Of a DNA stretch of 24,553 nt, positions 23,511 to 24,553 are shown piece by piece. The first letter of the stretch is position 1, and each line of letters begins with the position of its first letter. The DNA comes from CAYZXA01 sp964482335. GTDB taxonomy: Bacteria > Patescibacteriota > Minisyncoccia > Minisyncoccales > MHMH01. The notes beneath the pieces were generated by a model that was not told the origin of the DNA, did no database searches, and saw only the letters and a list, made by a program, of their open reading frames with translations. Position numbers and translations under genes: made by a program. The DNA lies in assembly GCA_964482335.1 (NCBI GenBank), contig CAYZXA010000005.1:1-24553 (forward strand), given 5' to 3'.

Positions 23511-23862
23511 ATTTTCTTTTTGGGAAGAATAAAGGAAGAATAGTACTTAAACCCCAAATAATCAAGCTTGTCCAGAAAAGGGGCATTATTCCAGTAATGA
23601 TTAATTCAATAAAGAAGATATCAACCAGCCAAATTATAGCCATGTTGATGATTAAACTGAATAAGCCCAAAGTCAATATTCTTAAAGGTAAGGTAATGAA
23701 TTTGAGGATAGGCTTAATAAAGAAGTTAATTAAACCTAAGATAAAACCAGCAAACAAAAGAATTTTCCAAGAATCAGTAGTAAAACTTACGCCAGGAACA
23801 AACTGACTGGCTAACCACAGTCCTAATATGCCTGAAGCGATTTTTAGAAAAAGATTACGCAT
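23503..23862 (-). CDS. YvlD/phage-holin-4 superfamily membrane protein
   Basis: A 119-residue protein made almost entirely of four transmembrane helices. The diagnostic stretch NFFIKPILKFITLPLRILTLG, followed by LFSLIINMAIIWLVD, is the core of family PF04020 (YvlD, also named mycobacterial 4-TM phage holin). In spite of that name the proteins are widespread chromosomal membrane proteins of unknown function; nothing here suggests a phage. It ends KRKYD after a short basic tail. It starts 13 nt after uvrC with no Shine-Dalgarno and overlaps secG by 8 nt. Confidence 0.88.
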   Translation of the reverse strand: MRNLFLKIASGILGLWLASQFVPGVSFTTDSWKILLFAGFILGLINFFIKPILKFITLPLRILTLGLFSLIINMAIIWLVDIFFIELIITGIMPLFWTSLIIWGLSTILPLFFPKRKYD

Positions 23863-23875
23863 TTATAATATTGTA

Positions 23876-24553
23876 TCAATTATTAGGCCGCAGGTCAATT
23901 TCTCTTAACTTATGATGGTACTTTCTGGCAAATCTGTGAGCTTCATCTCTGGCTTGCAAAGTTAAATTAAAGATTTCTCTTGGCAGGCTTTTTAGCAAGA
24001 TTGGCTTTTTCTGGCCTTTCATATATAGTTCGTTCCTTTTTTTAGCTAAAGCCATGGCCGGAACGTCAGTTACTGACAGAGCAACATTCAATTGGGCTCT
24101 ACCACCATCAATCAGGATTAAGTCTGCTTGTCCCCATTCTGTATGTTTTAATCTTCTTTGTAAGACTTCTTTTATCATGGCAATATCATTCGGTTTACCA
24201 CTTATTTTGACTTTGAACCTGCGATAAAGCGTTTTGTCTGGTTTGCCGTTGATGAAGGTGACCATACTGCCCGTTGCTTGTTGGCCTTGGATATTGGAAA
24301 CATCATACGCTTCAATTCTTCGGCTTCTTAATAGGCAGGGAGCAGGGCATCTTTGTAAGTGGTACCAAAGACAAGGTTTTTTAGGCAAGGTTTTGCAAGT
24401 TCTGTATGGAGCGACCTTTCTTAGGGCTTTGAGTGTTTGTTTTAAAGCTTTGCCATCAACAAACGGCCCAACATATTCAGCCTCGCCTTTTGGCTGATGG
24501 GTTATGAATATCCTGGGGAATACCTCTTTGGTTATGCCAATATAAAAATAGTT
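23876..24553 (-). CDS. uvrC: Excinuclease ABC subunit C, 5' end outside the window, middle region absent
   Basis: Nucleotide-excision-repair nuclease; 225 C-terminal residues are present and the frame is open to the window edge. The first part is the end of the N-terminal nuclease region (NYFYIGITKEVFPRIFITHQ, EAEYVGPF, PYRTCKTLPKKPC, LQRCPAPC). After only four residues it continues as the C-terminal RNase H-like domain (RIEAYDVSNIQGQQATGSMV). The Asp/Asp/Asp/His residues for 5' incision are all visible: EAYD, GKPND, LILIDGG and RDEAHRF. The roughly 200 residues that separate these parts in E. coli, including the UVR motif that contacts UvrB, are missing. The tail stops soon after RDEAH, so the helix-hairpin-helix domain is also absent. 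The first known gene of the uvrC-to-galU string. Confidence 0.92.
   Translation of the reverse strand, partial: NYFYIGITKEVFPRIFITHQPKGEAEYVGPFVDGKALKQTLKALRKVAPYRTCKTLPKKPCLWYHLQRCPAPCLLRSRRIEAYDVSNIQGQQATGSMVTFINGKPDKTLYRRFKVKISGKPNDIAMIKEVLQRRLKHTEWGQADLILIDGGRAQLNVALSVTDVPAMALAKKRNELYMKGQKKPILLKSLPREIFNLTLQARDEAHRFARKYHHKLREIDLRPNN

Noticed and set aside
23503..23862. Prophage remnant, suggested by the phage-holin-4 family name
   Set aside because: The family is a widespread chromosomal membrane protein, and the neighbours are uvrC and secG with no phage gene.
1..24553. Alternative genetic code with TGA as glycine (as in some CPR)
   Set aside because: TGA acts as a normal stop at the ends of the phosphohexomutase, uvrC and the ychF C-terminal frame, and no gene needs TGA read through.

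Overview
The window (24,553 bp, low-to-moderate GC, standard genetic code with TGA used as stop) looks like a scaffold from a metagenome-derived Patescibacteria/CPR bacterium, most like the Parcubacteria. This is an inference from very compact proteins (RpoB about 1040 aa), the long charged tail on ribosomal protein S6, an rpsF-ssb-rpsR operon with no rplI, a cupin-type glucose-6-phosphate isomerase, an orphan membrane-anchored solute-binding protein, an intein in RecA and almost no Shine-Dalgarno sequences. Two runs of exactly 100 N (6334-6433 and 9604-9703) are scaffold gaps.

Layout. Positions 1-505 hold the 3' end of a LamG-domain surface protein. A well-formed promoter (532-560) then serves a polytopic O-antigen-ligase-like protein with C-terminal TPRs. 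A near-perfect sigma70-type promoter (2918-2945) and a leader with a terminator-like hairpin precede rpoB-rpoC. The first N-gap removes the RpoC N-terminal zinc finger. After the second gap come ftsK (5' end lost) and recA, which carries a 356-residue homing-endonuclease intein in loop L2. recA converges on the minus-strand operon ychF-rpsF-ssb-rpsR; the recA terminator hairpin lies inside the rpsR coding sequence. ychF is split by a frameshift. A compact divergent promoter (15609-15618) separates ychF from a phosphoglucomutase/phosphomannomutase gene. This converges on rnj-trpS (minus). Upstream, a long, tightly packed minus-strand string runs uvrC (partial), YvlD-type membrane protein, secG, substrate-binding protein with an inserted peptidoglycan-binding domain, cupin isomerase, galU and tRNA-Leu(CAG).

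How the genes fit together. rpoBC, S6, S18, TrpRS, tRNA-Leu and RNase J are gene-expression functions. RecA, SSB, UvrC and FtsK handle DNA repair and segregation. The cupin isomerase, the phosphohexomutase and GalU form a chain from fructose-6-P through glucose-6-P and glucose-1-P to UDP-glucose. Together with the ligase-like protein and the LamG protein this points to surface glycan or envelope building. SecG and the anchored binding protein are envelope functions.

The most notable points are: the RecA intein; the PG-binding domain inserted in an orphan binding protein; the recA terminator built from rpsR codons; the structured rpoB leader; a symmetric divergent promoter giving nearly leaderless transcripts; and conserved proteins (S6, YchF, UvrC) that lack internal blocks, which is either real protein erosion or an assembly artefact.
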